Source: Patiria pectinifera (Eukaryota > Echinodermata > Asteroidea > Valvatida > Asterinidae). From it: a stretch of DNA of 64,000 nucleotides. A program made the position numbers and the translations under genes. Below are positions 9,703-22,100 of this stretch, piece by piece (the stretch's first letter is position 1; the number at the start of each line of letters is the position of its first letter). Under the pieces are notes generated by a model. That model ran no database searches. It had not been told where the DNA came from and saw nothing but the letters and a program-made list of their open reading frames with translations. The stretch is taken from positions 23,834,863 to 23,898,862 of the forward strand of contig CM057135.1 in NCBI GenBank assembly GCA_029964075.1, given 5' to 3'.

Positions 9703-11699
9703 ACTATTTTCAACCGAACGTGCACATAAACATGCATATTGATTTTTCACCCGACCATGCCAAACCAAACCTGGCTCAAATAGGGTGTCACTAAAACCAA
9801 CCCCAATCCTTTTCTCATGGAGTTAGAGCCAATAAGGCACTTGGTTAGAATGTTCATTTACAGTTCGGGTATTTTTTTTATGAAAATATTAAATTCTTAC
9901 CTTCCTGTCAGTATATACTCGCACTGGCTGTACTACATGGGTCCTATTGCAATACGTCTGCAATGCATCCATCCATACGTATGTACGTAGGCGCCATTCA
10001 TTGACTGTTGAACCAGAACGGCCATTCATTATGTGTACAGTGCAGCATGGGACTTTTGTGTACGAATTGTATAAAAACAGTATATTCCAAACAGTGCGAC
10101 CCTTAAGTCGCAACTCTCTATATACGGCTCTGACTGTATCCGATGGGTGCACACCGGTACATAGGCCTAAATCCGTCCGCCGATTGAGCTCATGAATATA
10201 AATATATACCCTCAAAATATTCTTTATTTCAAGAGTTCTGAAAGCCATGAAATTGGGGAATTGAAGAGATATGACAACGAAACGCTGGCCCGGACTTGGG
10301 GCTTCCAATTCTAGGCATTTAGGAGCACCGGCGGCGGAACAGGGGGCGGGGGGGGGGGGGGCATTGCATACCCCCCCCCCCACACTTTTATCGGGTCACA
10401 AAAAAAATACAACCATAAATAGTAGTCTGGTTGTGTACGCTCGGTCAAACATCAACAAAAGAAAATCTTGTCTAGTACTACTCTAGCTGCATGGAGTTGT
10501 CAATCATCCACTGCTTGCAACTGTAGGGTACAGGAACCCCGTCCCTAAATGGTACTGCCCAGTCCATTGAGCAGAGGTCTGAGTGCAATGTAGGCCTACA
10601 TGTAAGCCTGATTACTCCCTGTTTAAGTCTTAGATTGGTTAAATTACGCCGACTTCGAACTTGAATTAAATGAATAGTTACATGTATATGAAATGTTTAT
10701 GCAATTTGTTCTCGCACTTAATACTAAATCTTAACTTTTGATAAGACATTTAGGAACTGTTCAAAATGGTTAAACATCAGAAAGCATCAATCTTGGAACA
10801 ATTTATACATTAAATACAATGTTCTAAATTTGAAAACAGAAGAAACTTTACAAGAGCAGGAGTATGTATTTGAAACAAAACAAACTTTCTTCTTATAATT
10901 CTAAATACTTCTGTTAAAAAAAAATCAGGGGAAAGTGACCAGGCATCGCCTCAGATTGCACCACAGAGCATCTGGAATCAAAAATTTTTCGGGGCCCTTA
11001 AGCGGGCCCCGGACCCCACGCCGTAAGGGCTTCGCGCTCGCAGTAGTCCTCCAACCAAATTACCCTGGATCGCAACTGCCCCCCCACTTTCAAAATCGTT
11101 CCGCCGCCGGTGTTTAGGAGGCAATTAGGCTCGAAAGTGGCGCTATTTTGCCATGTTGTGGAGGGGTCGTTTTTCAAGATGGCTACTTTTCCGCTTTGGG
11201 GAAAATAGGGGTCGTCTTCTTTGGGTGAAAATTTCTCAAAAATTCAATGTCAACACACCAACAAATGAAAAGAAAGTTCAAAGATGACATGCTGATCATC
11301 ATTTTTGTGTTCAGCTTAAATACCTGTGAGAGTTCGGAGTATTTTTAAAAGAATTTTGAATTATGTGCATTCAGCACTGCAGGGTGTCTATGGGAATTGT
11401 AATGCAGGGGTGCATCCTGATAGGTCATTTTGAAGTTTAGTCACACCGCACTCTGCTTGCACCATCCAACTTTGTGCCCACTCGGCCCGGATCAGGGAAC
11501 GGTTCTTTGTGTTATAGTCTATTATTCAGCTATGAATAGACGACCGACATCTTTTGTGGGAAACCGGTGGACCGAAGCAATTAGCCTCAAGAAGCTTTGA
11601 CCCGAAAGCAATAACCTCGGCTATGACAAAGTTGATTATGCTTGCCACGAATTTTTCCATTCGATCTTTCAATGGGGTCAAATGTTCACACCTTTCCCC
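9703..11699. other. Gene-free interval with G/C homopolymers
   Basis: I recognise no gene here. Runs of G and C at 10340-10382 and a GC-rich segment at 10990-11041 (GGGGCCC...GCGGGCCCC...CACGCCGTAAGGGC) stand out from the AT-rich background. The latter recurs in diverged form at 12514-12567. A 164-codon minus-strand frame at 9889-10383 runs across the homopolymers and matches no family I know. Confidence 0.6.
10990..11041. repeat. GC-rich dispersed motif, copy 1
   Basis: The order GGGGCCCTTAAGCGGGCCCC followed by CCCCACGCCGTAAGGGC is matched at 12514-12567 (GGGGCCTTAAAGCGGGCCCC, then CCCCACGCCGTAAGGGCT). Both follow a similar 'tctggaatc / ccagaatcc' stretch, so these are two diverged copies of one interspersed repeat. 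Confidence 0.6.
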
Positions 11700-11702
11700 T
11701 AA

Positions 11703-12007
11703 GGCCAAAAAAAAGTCTCCGGTTTCTGGTATGGAGCTTGTCCAAAAAGTGGTGCGGCGACGCGGCTTTTTCCTTTTTTTTACCTGACTTTTTTGCTTCA
11801 AATGTCGGCTGATGACTGCAAATGGTGCCCGACTAAACTTAGTGCAAATATATGGGAGTCCATAGAGGCCACATAAAGCTGATTCTCGATCATAACCCCA
11901 TCAAAAACACGATCAAATTGTGCAGCAGCAGGATTCCAGTCAAACCAGTGAGTTTGGCGGTTTTGAGACATCATCTCAACCAGAAACCGGAGACTTTTTT
12001 TTTGGCC
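11703..12007. mobile_element. MITE, PIF/Harbinger-like (TAA target duplication)
   Basis: A 305-bp element whose ends are inverted repeats: GGCCAAAAAAAAGTCTCCGG at the left, and its complement ending in GGCC at the right. It is flanked by TAA at 11700-11702 and 12008-12010. A 3-bp TAA/TTA duplication with GG-starting termini is typical of PIF/Harbinger. It has no coding capacity. A reverse-oriented relative lies inside a MYCBP2 intron at 40932-41300. Confidence 0.85.
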
Positions 12008-12513
12008 TAAAGGTGTTTCTTTTCATTTCAAAGTTTCATTGACGTTCCTAGCATTCTGTACTCACACATCCCCTAACCTAATAGGAGTGGGACGGGCTTC
12101 CATTGAAACTAGTCGTGCTTAACGCCAATTCCAGTGTAGTTTTGTTTTAATAAAAAGCTATTCATGTTTTACACTTTGCACATGCAAGTTTTCCTCTTAA
12201 AAACTCAGTAGACCGATAAATCCTTGCCTTGCCCCAAACTTGCCATCTACCTATTATAAACATCAAGATGCATTTGGTCTTTTAGTCTTTTATATTTGCC
12301 ATTCCTTGTAACAAACAAATAGCACTGCAAATATATCGAGAGCTACATCGTTTGGTAAGTTAGAACTATGGGAAGGAATATATTTATGAACAGAAACTCA
12401 TCCGCTTCCAGTGGAACCATTTGTTTTAACTTGAACCAAAAACATCCTTTCGTGTTTTATAAGTTTCAGTATACCAGTGTATTTCATCACAGTGTATCCA
12501 GAATCCAGCATTT

Positions 12514-12567
12514 TCCGGGGCCTTAAAGCGGGCCCCTTGCACCTGTGGCCCCACGCCGTAAGGGCTC
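12514..12567. repeat. GC-rich dispersed motif, copy 2
   Basis: Diverged relative of 10990-11041, with the same block order and orientation. Family unknown. Confidence 0.6.
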
Positions 12568-12795
12568 AGAAAATAAAACAAAACATACACGAAGGTATTT
12601 ACTAAATGTAAGAAAGCATGCCTTGCAACAATAATATTTACATGCGATGTCATGCATAGTGATACAATTCTTTTTCCAGAATTAAATGGAACCAAATATT
12701 GAGATAAAAATACAGGGTTCTCTACTTTTCAGTACAGTTAAACGTTTTAAGAGCAACAGTATATTCTAAACAAAATAATGAAATAATTGTCTTAA

Positions 12796-13250
12796 CCCTA
12801 AAGGGGCCGGGGGGCGGAATCTGCCCCCCCCCCCTCAACATTTTCCGTGATAGCCTCTAAAAAAAAATTTTCGCGACCCGAGCTGTTATGACTTTTTAGC
12901 CTCGAGCTTTGCGCATCTTTTGATACCAAAAACATAAAAATCGGACCACGGGTTGCCGCGTAGCGAAAAATTTTCCGGCGCTACGCGCCGTGAAAACTTA
13001 ATTTTCGCATATACGTCGTGTACACAGAGCAGAATTGCCATTCGTACATATGAATAATTAATTAGCCATAATTCCAAAACCCTTTGACCTATAGTCATGA
13101 AATTTCTTGGGTATGTTTAGGAAGAGTTGCTCTATGCATGTGCCGAGTTTCAAAATTTTTCGTCACTCGATGGCCGAGATCTTAGGGGGGGGGCGGAATC
13201 CGCCCCCCCCCCGGCTGAGAGATGGTCAAAATAACCCGGCCCCTTTAGGG
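12796..13250. mobile_element. MITE, piggyBac-like (TTAA target site)
   Basis: A 455-bp element with inverted termini CCCTAAAGGGGCCGGG / CCCGGCCCCTTTAGGG, flanked on both sides by TTAA (12792-12795 and 13251-13254). CCCT...AGGG ends plus TTAA are the piggyBac signature. The interior also has mirrored 'gggggcggaatc(t/c)gcccccc' blocks near both ends. No transposase frame is present. Confidence 0.88.
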
Positions 13251-13254
13251 TTAA

Positions 13255-15180
13255 TAATCTCAAAAACTTTTGCTAAAAAAGTCAAATTTTGTGATATTGT
13301 GAAAAACCTTTTTCGAATTACTGGCCAAAATATTATTTTTCCGCACTTTAGAAACCAGACACAGGCGGGCTTCCGTACCAAAGAATGCAATAATTCTAAA
13401 ACTGATTTTCTAAGTAAGGCCAGTTAGTCAAATATTTTTGTAATTTGTATCTCATCAGCAAAAAAGTCAATGATAATGAAACACCTATTATACTTGGGAA
13501 TTGAATGAACATATTTTTTGCCAAGTTGCTACAAGTTGTAAACTTTCTAAGCAATCGCTGCTCGGTTTTACCCATTGTCCACGGAGCCCTATCTCCGGTC
13601 CAACCCCCACCCCAACCCCCCAAAAAATACTAAAAAATCAAAATAAAACAAATAAAAACTTCTCCGATAAGCATTGCTTAATCTCAACTTTTTTTCCTCA
13701 AATTTACTTTTTTCATTCACACTACTTTAATTTTCCTTTTATTAATTTATTTCTCCGTCTATTGCTCTTTTTAACGTTTTTTTTCTACATCTTTAAAAAT
13801 CCCGCTCGGATTTTAAACCCGATAATTCACATTAGCGCCATGCGCGTTTATACCTGCCTGCCGTAAGCTTCTCCATAGCCCAATTGACATCATAGTGTTT
13901 CAAAGGTCACCGTACAAATAGATACCCAATGTCCTGTCTTCCCTCTATAGTATCTTTGGGTGAGGAAAGGAAAGCCATCTATCATGACTGCTTGCAGCCA
14001 GAGTTGAGAATTAAACATTGAAACACAATTTCGCAAAAAAAACTTTCTCTTTAAGGGCCGGTACACCTTTTATAATTGGGGGGGGGGTGGAAAACAGAAA
14101 TAACAAGATATTCCAAACCTATCCCAATGTTCTTCTCAATTTGGCCTGAGCAGTTTAAACAGTAAATTGAAAAGCAAAAATTCTAAATTGTATTTCTCTT
14201 TTATGCAAGAGAGAGTACTTTTTGAACGGGCACTGCTAAAAAAACCTTACAATTTTGTTCTTAAAATCCATTTGTTTTAACAAATGGATTTTAATAACGT
14301 CTTTCCTTTGGGTGGATTAAAAAAAGTATGTTTTTAAAAATATAAGGGACCGGTAAAAAAAACCGGACAATTAGTACATTTTATTAAACAATCAAATTTT
14401 GTGTCAGTTTCAGTTGTCAAATGAGATAGCAATTTGAGATACGTTACGGATGTAGAGTAGTAGAATACACTTTTAATTTGCTGACAAACGACATAAATTT
14501 GGCCTTTCATGTGAAATAATTATTCATCACTATTTTCCACCTGCTTGTGAACACTTTAGTTTTACGCATAAAACAGACATACTAGCTAAAATTTCATGGA
14601 AACGTAGTTTGGTTATTTAATGTCTTACAAAGTAAATTAAATGCGTTAGATCGTTTAATTTGTTCAAATGCAAGGGTGCCCCCTTTTTAGAAAAAAATTG
14701 ACACGCCCCCAAAGGGGCAAAAAGGTGTTTGATTTGACATGTAAACATTCTGCCCACCCTTATTCATTATATCGATTTGAAGAAAAAAAACATGGCTGTT
14801 ATAGCTAGATTTTCTGTTTACGCCCCCCCCCCCCTGTTTTTAAAAATGTGGCCCATCCCCAACAGACGCAAAATTATTTTATTCTCATGATGTAGCACTT
14901 GGATGCGCTGTCCAAATGCGAAAATGGCTAATATCAAAGCCCGCCACTTTTTAATGTCATGGCCCCGCCCATAAATGGGTCGGAAAAAAATGGCATCAAG
15001 TGGTTTTGAACCAGAGGTATCCATAAGTGATCCTGAGAGCTTCAAAGCGTGTACCCAAAATGATGGGCCCCCACAAGCCCACTGACGAATCACTCTTCTG
15101 GTTCAATTATATTACGAGGCCTTTCTTGGGGGGGGGGGGGAGCCATACATACAGCATACTTTTGATACACAAATAAAACA
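13255..15180. other. Gene-free AT-rich interval
   Basis: No gene recognised. The stretch is AT-rich, with T and A runs at 13680-13790 and C or G homopolymers near 14078-14090, 14822-14834 and 15128-15140. A near-perfect hairpin lies at 14261-14294. Confidence 0.55.
14261..14294. repeat. Perfect hairpin, 16-bp arms with 2-bp loop
   Basis: TTAAAATCCATTTGTT is followed by TT and then its exact reverse complement. I see no coding or RNA gene context, so it may be the residue of a foldback element. Confidence 0.8.
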
Positions 15181-15600
15181 CGGAATTTTGTTCAACATGT
15201 CCACCATGTTGTTTATTATATATTTACATTTTTTTCAGACATTGCTTATTACAACATTACTCATCCATTGTTTTCTGTCATTAGGTCTTACAACCATAAT
15301 AGTCACGCTCACCAAAGACATCAATCAGGGCAATTACAAAGACACCGCGGCATATAAATGATCACAAATTGGCTATCGATAGATACAACATTAATTGACA
15401 GGTTCACATGTTACTCTTTAAAATCACACAAATACGGGGCTTTACTCGTTGACACATTTCTTCCACAGATTTCCAAAAACTCAAATGAATCGTGCACGGA
15501 CCAGCCAGTCCAACTCACAAATCTACATAGCTGCCCTGGTGCATTTTGAAATTAACTTTTGAGTTTGGTATGGAAATAAAAAGAATTTAAAAAAAATAGG

Positions 15601-15972
15601 CAATGTACTCTCGACGACAAGTCTACGCAAACCCAACCCCCTGGTATGATTTCCTAGGAACATTCCTTATCTTTGCAATGCTATTAAACTGTGCACTTAA
15701 CAGCTGGAATCCACCAAACCCTTGTGTTGGTGTTTGGTGGTTGGCGATTTTTAGGGTTAAGGGTAATAACTCTTCAGCAGTGCATGCAATGTACTCTCGA
15801 CGACAAGTCTACGCAAACCCAACTCCCTAGTATGATTTCCTAGGAACATTCCTTATCTTTGCAATGCTATTAAACTGTGCACTTAACAGCTGGACTCCAC
15901 CAAACCCTTGTGTTGGTGTTTGGTGGTTGGCGATTTTTAGGGTTAAGGGCAATAACTCTTCAGCAGTGCATG
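15601..15972. repeat. Two-copy tandem duplication, 186-bp unit
   Basis: The unit starting 'caatgtactctcgacgacaa' at 15601 repeats at 15787 with very few substitutions, so the duplication is recent. Each copy contains a hairpin-forming stretch 'ccaccaaacccttgtgttggtgtttggtgg' (split here only for description) and then 'tttttagggttaaggg'. Confidence 0.92.
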
Positions 15973-18900
15973 CCAGGCTTGAATAACAAATCTTTTGGGA
16001 TATCAAATTATCGTCTTGGATTACACATACATAGATTTGAGAGAGAAAAAAAGTATCAACCTCCGTAGGCACTCATTTAACGGTACCTAAAATGTCCAAG
16101 TACATGTATAGGCTATCTACTACTCTAGGTATACATTTCCAAAAATTAGATTTACAAGTATGGGTTCCCATTGTGATCAATTAATAGCTTTTTTTCCTTC
16201 CTTAATTCTTTCCTACTACTTGAGTACAAAACGTTAAGATCACAATACATTTGTTTGTATAATCACACAATTCCCGTCACAATAATACCCGCCACACTTA
16301 TACATTTTTTTTTCATCTCAATGGTACATATTTATATCATTCAGGAAGATTATCTTCCCTCTTATTATAATACAATCATTTCATTTGGTAGATAGTAATT
16401 TATATTCGATATTTTTTTCTTCATAAAAATCCAAATTTGGCCGACTGAGTCTACTACTGTACTACACATAGTATTCTGGTCAAATAAGCTACAATTTTAC
16501 TTAGTAAGGTTGCTGCGGAATAAAATGAGTTCTGGAGAAATATTCATCAAGGAATCATGAGAACTTATACTCCAGTTTTTATTTTTCATGAACAGCACTC
16601 TTGTGCATTCGCACTCTTGTGCATTCACACACAGTTTGATTTATCATTAAAGGCAAATTATATCAAACAATAAACCAACACATGACTTTCTATGTTTCTA
16701 CAATATTTCTGCATTACTTCGTTAATCCATCTCTGACTTTAAGCAGCATGAACAGAAAGTGTAGCGCTGCCTCTAGACAGTGTTAAGGTTGCTGCTGCAG
16801 GCTTACTTTATCAGCGACAATACCGCGATTTTTAGTTTTATAGAGAAAACCCTGTTTCATAGTAGTAACAAAAACCTTTAATCAGCAAGTAAATGTTAGC
16901 CTTGTCCGAGAAATATCAGAAACTATACTGAGTTAATACTGCATCAAATACAATTTGAAACATTCCCATCCAACAACACAATGTCAAAGGAAATATTCTG
17001 AGGAGAAAAAAATGGGCTGAAATTAATTAAGCATTGCACATCATTGAAAAAAAACCAAGCATGCCAAACTGCAGCAAAAATGCACAATCTTCTACTTGAC
17101 TATATCTTTTAACATTTTTAACACTTGATTGTCTCTTTGTATCAGTCAAAGCCTTTTGATCTATTTTTGATCCAAGTCACTGGAACCGATACAAAATTAA
17201 TATGCACAATCAATACAAATCTCATTGAAACAGACATTTTTTTGTTGCTATCGCTAAATTCGGGAAATTATGCGGGAACATAATGCTGACATAAAGATGG
17301 AACACAAACCACGGAAACATTACTAGCTACATAGAATCTAGGACTGTGCAACGCAGATGGTTGCATTAGGAAGCATTATATGATGTTAAATGCGTTAGTA
17401 AATTCAGAGAATATATTAAAAGAGTTAAATATCACAGGATATGGAGTCCTGAGTGAATGATACAAATGGGAACTGGGAGAGAATGTCATGACATTTCATA
17501 AATATAAATCCCTTCTACCAGAAACAAACCTCAAAATTAATCAGCCTTGATACACAATGGCTTATATAAACTTCACACAGACATTTTATGAAGATTTAAA
17601 CCAATAGTTCGGAATATAATTTTGGTTTTGTTTTTGTGCTTTTTCAATTTTTTTTTTCTTTTTTTTTCACTTTGTTCTCAAAGGTTTATAGATTTTTTTA
17701 TTTTTTTATATTTGTTGCTCTTTTTTGTTTGCTTTCCCCCTTTCTTTCCTTTGGTTAATTTGGGTGATTTCAATTTTGAAAAAAAAAACCAGCACCTAAC
17801 TCGGCTGTGTGTATTTTCTAGTATCAGGAATTTTCAGACTCAGTGATTGAAATCTACTACTCACATCTGTCTTGAGGACATCACTTCGCTCATGAAAGAG
17901 ATGTTCCACAACTGCATTCAGGAATGTGTATTTAAATTGGCGATTTCCAAGTTTTCATTCGTCAAGCACGTTTTGAAAATATGGACCTTCAATCCAATTA
18001 TGTATTTCTGATTGATACATGATTCCCTTTAACCGGTACGTCCCTAACATTACGCTCAATTTTAAAACAAATTAATAAGTAACACAGGACTTTTACAGTA
18101 AGCACTTACCACTACCCCTGTTGGATGAGCATATAATTATGCACAAACTTTCTTAAAACAGTGAGGTCAAAAACAACATTGAGTAGCATTTTTTCTTTTT
18201 TTAATTTTTCTTTTTAATTTTTATAAAAGACTCCTTGTTGTACATGTATACAACCAGAAATCAACAACCTTGAATTCATCTTCTCATTCTGTGTGTACAT
18301 AAGCACTTAGAGAAATACGTCTTGCTCAAGGACACAATCAGTGAGAAGTCTTCCAGTTTGGTTTAAGTCCTGATTATTGAGACTACATAAAATAATATGG
18401 CATCAAAACTAGCAGATAACAATTCCCAAAACACACCTCGAGACATACAAAGCATTTGTAGTTGAGAAAGGTTGAGAGGTAATGGCTTGTGTATTCTTTA
18501 CAAAATATGACCACTTTCGTTTTGTGGGAAAGAGTAGCCCACACAACTTAAACCCTTAAGTGTATTTTTTTGCCTGTTGGTTGGATGTATAGATATCTCC
18601 ATGTGGAGTGCATTAGAATGTGCTCATTTGCCTATCAGAGGATAGCATCTTTCAGAGCGTATGGCTACTCGACCCTGTGGAGATGACAATGCAGTTAATG
18701 GGGACATTGTTTTTAACCAGTTCGCGCTGGAGGCCTGGTATACACGCAAAAGGTTTGCGGTATTTGGAATGGATGACAGATAAACACGCAGGGAGCGAGG
18801 CAGAAAATATCTGTCAGCAACTCACTCGCAGCGAGCGAGGCCAGAAATATGAGTGTGCTGCCCGAGGGTGATGGCTGCAACCCGCCTGGTTTGAGATAAA

Positions 18901-19061
18901 GTCAAATAAATCCTGGGCCTCGTTCCATTCTGGTCATAATAATCCTGGCGTGAACTGGTTAAGCACATTCTGAAGTGTTGTGGAGTGCAACAGTTCCCTT
19001 CCACAGCCACCAAATCTCCTCTCTCTCTCTGTGTCGGTGACTCCCTCCTTCGGGATGTTCA
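15973..19061 (-). other. Probable 3' UTR and downstream flank of MYCBP2
   Basis: This stretch directly follows the TGA of the MYCBP2 frame on the minus strand. It is AT-rich and holds no gene I recognise. The UTR end cannot be fixed from sequence. Minus-strand AATAAA words occur near 17697-17702 and 16578-16583. Confidence 0.45.
17697..17702 (-). promoter_or_regulatory. Candidate polyadenylation signal AATAAA
   Basis: It is the first minus-strand AATAAA I find downstream of the stop codon and would give a 3' UTR of about 1.4 kb. It sits in a T-rich run where the hexamer can arise by chance, so it is only a candidate. Confidence 0.2.
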
Positions 19062-19177
19062 TCAGAAGGTGTGGGCGTTCCTGCAGACCCCACAGCCCAG
19101 TGCAAACTCCTCTCCCGTCACTGGGTGCTCCACGTGTAGCGGGCACTCGTCGCCTTCAAGCTGCTTAGCCCTGGGAC
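19062..19177 (-). CDS. MYCBP2: MYCBP2 last exon with stop codon
   Basis: Encodes [38 protein letters not shown] and TGA at 19062-19064. The terminal [10 protein letters not shown] is the diagnostic C-terminus of the family and holds the final zinc-binding cysteines of the tandem-cysteine domain. Acceptor TTTGCAG|GT. Confidence 0.97.
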
Positions 19178-22100
19178 CTGCAAAGATTTATGCACCTCAT
19201 AACATTAGCCAATAAGCATTCTGTCATTACAAGATCATAAGCACAGAAACCCATGGTGAGCTGAACCATAAACTGGGTCTAGGAGTATTGCCAAGGAGCA
19301 ACTGGGTCTTAATATGCAACTTTAAAAAATTTAGAGTGCTCTCCTCAACGAATATTCAGCCCAGTTAGCCGAATTCTGTCATCTAGTTTAACATGGCACT
19401 GTTCAAATGTTTAACTTTAAGCCCCAAGTGTCCTTTACTACTATACCACCTGTCACCAAATTCACAAAAATCTTGGAGCCCTTGTCTTACCTTTAAGCAA
19501 GGCAACCCCCTAAGAGTCTTGGTCTATTACTGCATTTGGATTTTATACCCCTTTTACGGCAGGTCCGTGGCAAGCGAGGTCACTATCAACAAGATGAACC
19601 AAATCCAGTCTTGGCAATAGTGCCAGCACTTCCCAGGAAATTCTGAGCATATCCCACGAGCATGCATTAGTTTAAATACAGTGTGCGTGAGTTATGCTGG
19701 GACTTTCCTAGGAAGCGCTGGTGCTGGCCAAGACTGGACTTGATTCCTCTTGATGATAGGAATGAAATTTCAAATTCAGTTTTGGACTGAACCTGCTGGG
19801 TAGTGTTGTAGATCAATCTGCAGGCCCACCCCATCACCCCCCCCCCTTCCCTAACCTAATCTTTTGTAGCACCCTACCTGCTGGGCAGCATGTTAGATCA
19901 ATCTGCAGGCCCTTCCCATTCCTGTTTTGTGTCCATTTTCCCTAACCTAATCTTTTGTAGCACCCTACCTGCTGGGCAGTGTGGTAGATTAATCTGCAGG
20001 CCCACCCCATCAACCCCCCCCCCTTCCCTAACCTAATCTTTTGTAGCACCCTACCTGCTGGGCAGCATGTTAGATCAATCTGCAGGCCCTTCCCATTCCT
20101 GTTTTATGTCCATTTTCCCTAACCTAATCTTTTGTAGCACCCTACCTGCTGGGCAGTGTGGTAGATTAATCTGCAGGCCCACCCCATCACCCCCCCCCCC
20201 CTTCCCTAACCTAATCTTTTGTAGCACCCTACCTGCTGGGCAGCATGTTAGATCAATCTGCAGGCCCTTCCCATTCCTGTTTTATGTCCCTTTTCCCTAA
20301 CCTAATCTTTTGTAGCACCCTACCTGCTGGGCAGTGTGGTAGATCAATCTGCAGGCCCTTCCCATTCCTGTTTTTTGTCCCTTTTCCCTAACCTAATCTT
20401 TTGTAGCACCCTACCTGCTGGGCAGTGTGGTAGATCAATCTGCAGGCCCTTCCCATTCCTGTTTTTTGTCCCTTTTCCCTAACCTAATCTTTTGTAGCAC
20501 CCTACCTGCTGGGCAGTGTGGTAGATCAATCTGCAGGCCCTTCCCATTCCTGTTTTTTGTCCCTTTTCCCTAACCTAATCTTTTGTAGCACCCTACCTGC
20601 TGGGCGGCGTGGTAGATCAATCTGCAGGCCCTTCCCATTCCTGTTTTTTGTCCCCTTTCCCTAACCTAATCTTTTGTAGCACCCTACCTGCTGGGCAGTG
20701 TGGTAGATCAGGCTTGGGAATGCTGGTGATTCTCTGGAAGTCATCGTGGCAGGCGTTGCAGAAGTGCGTCCGGCCGAAGCAGAAGAACACCGCCACTGAG
20801 CAGCAGTAGCGGCACTTGTACTCTAGAAAATCGGTTCCATGCTTGGGGCACATCTGATGAACAACACAGAAGGAAAAAAACTCAGTTTAAATTTAACTTG
20901 TTTTGATGGAATTTGCGTCAGGGAGATTTTAACATTCACTAACCTAACTGGCAAGTTAGTTCAACGAAGGGCTGAAACTCATATTGAACAAAAAACACAT
21001 CTTGTTAGATTGAAATTTGCAAGACAACCCAAGCAAGTAGGGTCTGCAACAGTAAACATGGGATTGAGTCCCACCCTAATAAGATTATAGTTGTTTTTTT
21101 TATCTGGCAATCACATAGACATCATAAGTTAAATTACCTAATAGGTTTCCATTCTGGAGAAATTTATATACAACAAAAAATTGAACGAAGTACAATGTGG
21201 ACTATTCAATATGAAAAAAATGAATGGAGCCCCATTATATTTGATTTCAGAGTTACTGTAAAGGGTATGAAGATAACAAGAAAATGTCAAATCTCAAGAT
21301 TTCAATTTTTAACAGAAATAAAACTAAATGCTTGTGTGTGTATGCAAAGATATATGCTGTAAAATCCAACACAATTGATTTTATTTCACCTGACAGACTG
21401 ACCACATAAGTTAATCATTGAGGCATGTCCAAAAAAGTTTGATGATCTGATGTTTAAGAAAAACCAAGCGGAGCCCAAAATTTAACACCCTTTGGCTTTT
21501 TTGAGTTATATTCTCCTAAGATCAATTCACTCAGTCAGTAGTTTCCACTTTTTTTTCATTTTTCACTTAAGCACCCAATTTGAATTTGGACAATACATGT
21601 GTTCTTGTAAGTGGCATGCTTACACTTCATCTACATACACGAAGCACATCAAACATGTAACATATGCGTACCTGAGCCCTGGAGACATCTGAGCACGCTC
21701 CACAGACTAACTCCGTGGGGTCATAGTCGCCTTGTACCCCCAGGTCTTGGTCACATCGAGCTTCACCTCCATAGTAAGCCTAACCACAAATAAAATCACC
21801 CATCAGTTTATATCAACAATTATACAATGCCTGAATAAATCCCCATCGTCTGATTGGTGGGTTGTTGATGACATGTCAATGAACTATTTGTCTCAACTTA
21901 CAGCCCGGGCAAAACAGCAGTTCTATTTCACGGTAAGTAGGGGTTTCATTGCATGGTCACACGATCGGTGGCTCTGACCATTCAGATGATGAGGATTTAT
22001 TCAGGTGTTGTACAAAACAAATAATGCAATTGAAAGAATAATTTCATTCAATGAGAGATGGAATGTTCCATTGCAATAGGCTTCTCCTTGTGGAATGGAA

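Noticed and set aside
9889-10383. 164-codon minus-strand open frame
   Set aside because: It crosses G/C homopolymers, has Pro/Gly-rich ends from them and no recognisable domain or splice context.
13501-13866. 121-codon frame
   Set aside because: It is low-complexity Phe/Leu/Lys translation of T- and A-rich DNA with no domain.
19792-20686. CRISPR-like array
   Set aside because: Units are head-to-tail with no unique spacers, and the context is a eukaryotic intron; it is a minisatellite derived from the exon edge.
19792-20686. Chain of real mini-exons (CTGCAG before and GT after each exon-like tail)
   Set aside because: No pyrimidine tract or branch-like context precedes the CTGCAG; upstream sequence is purine-rich, so acceptor use is unlikely.
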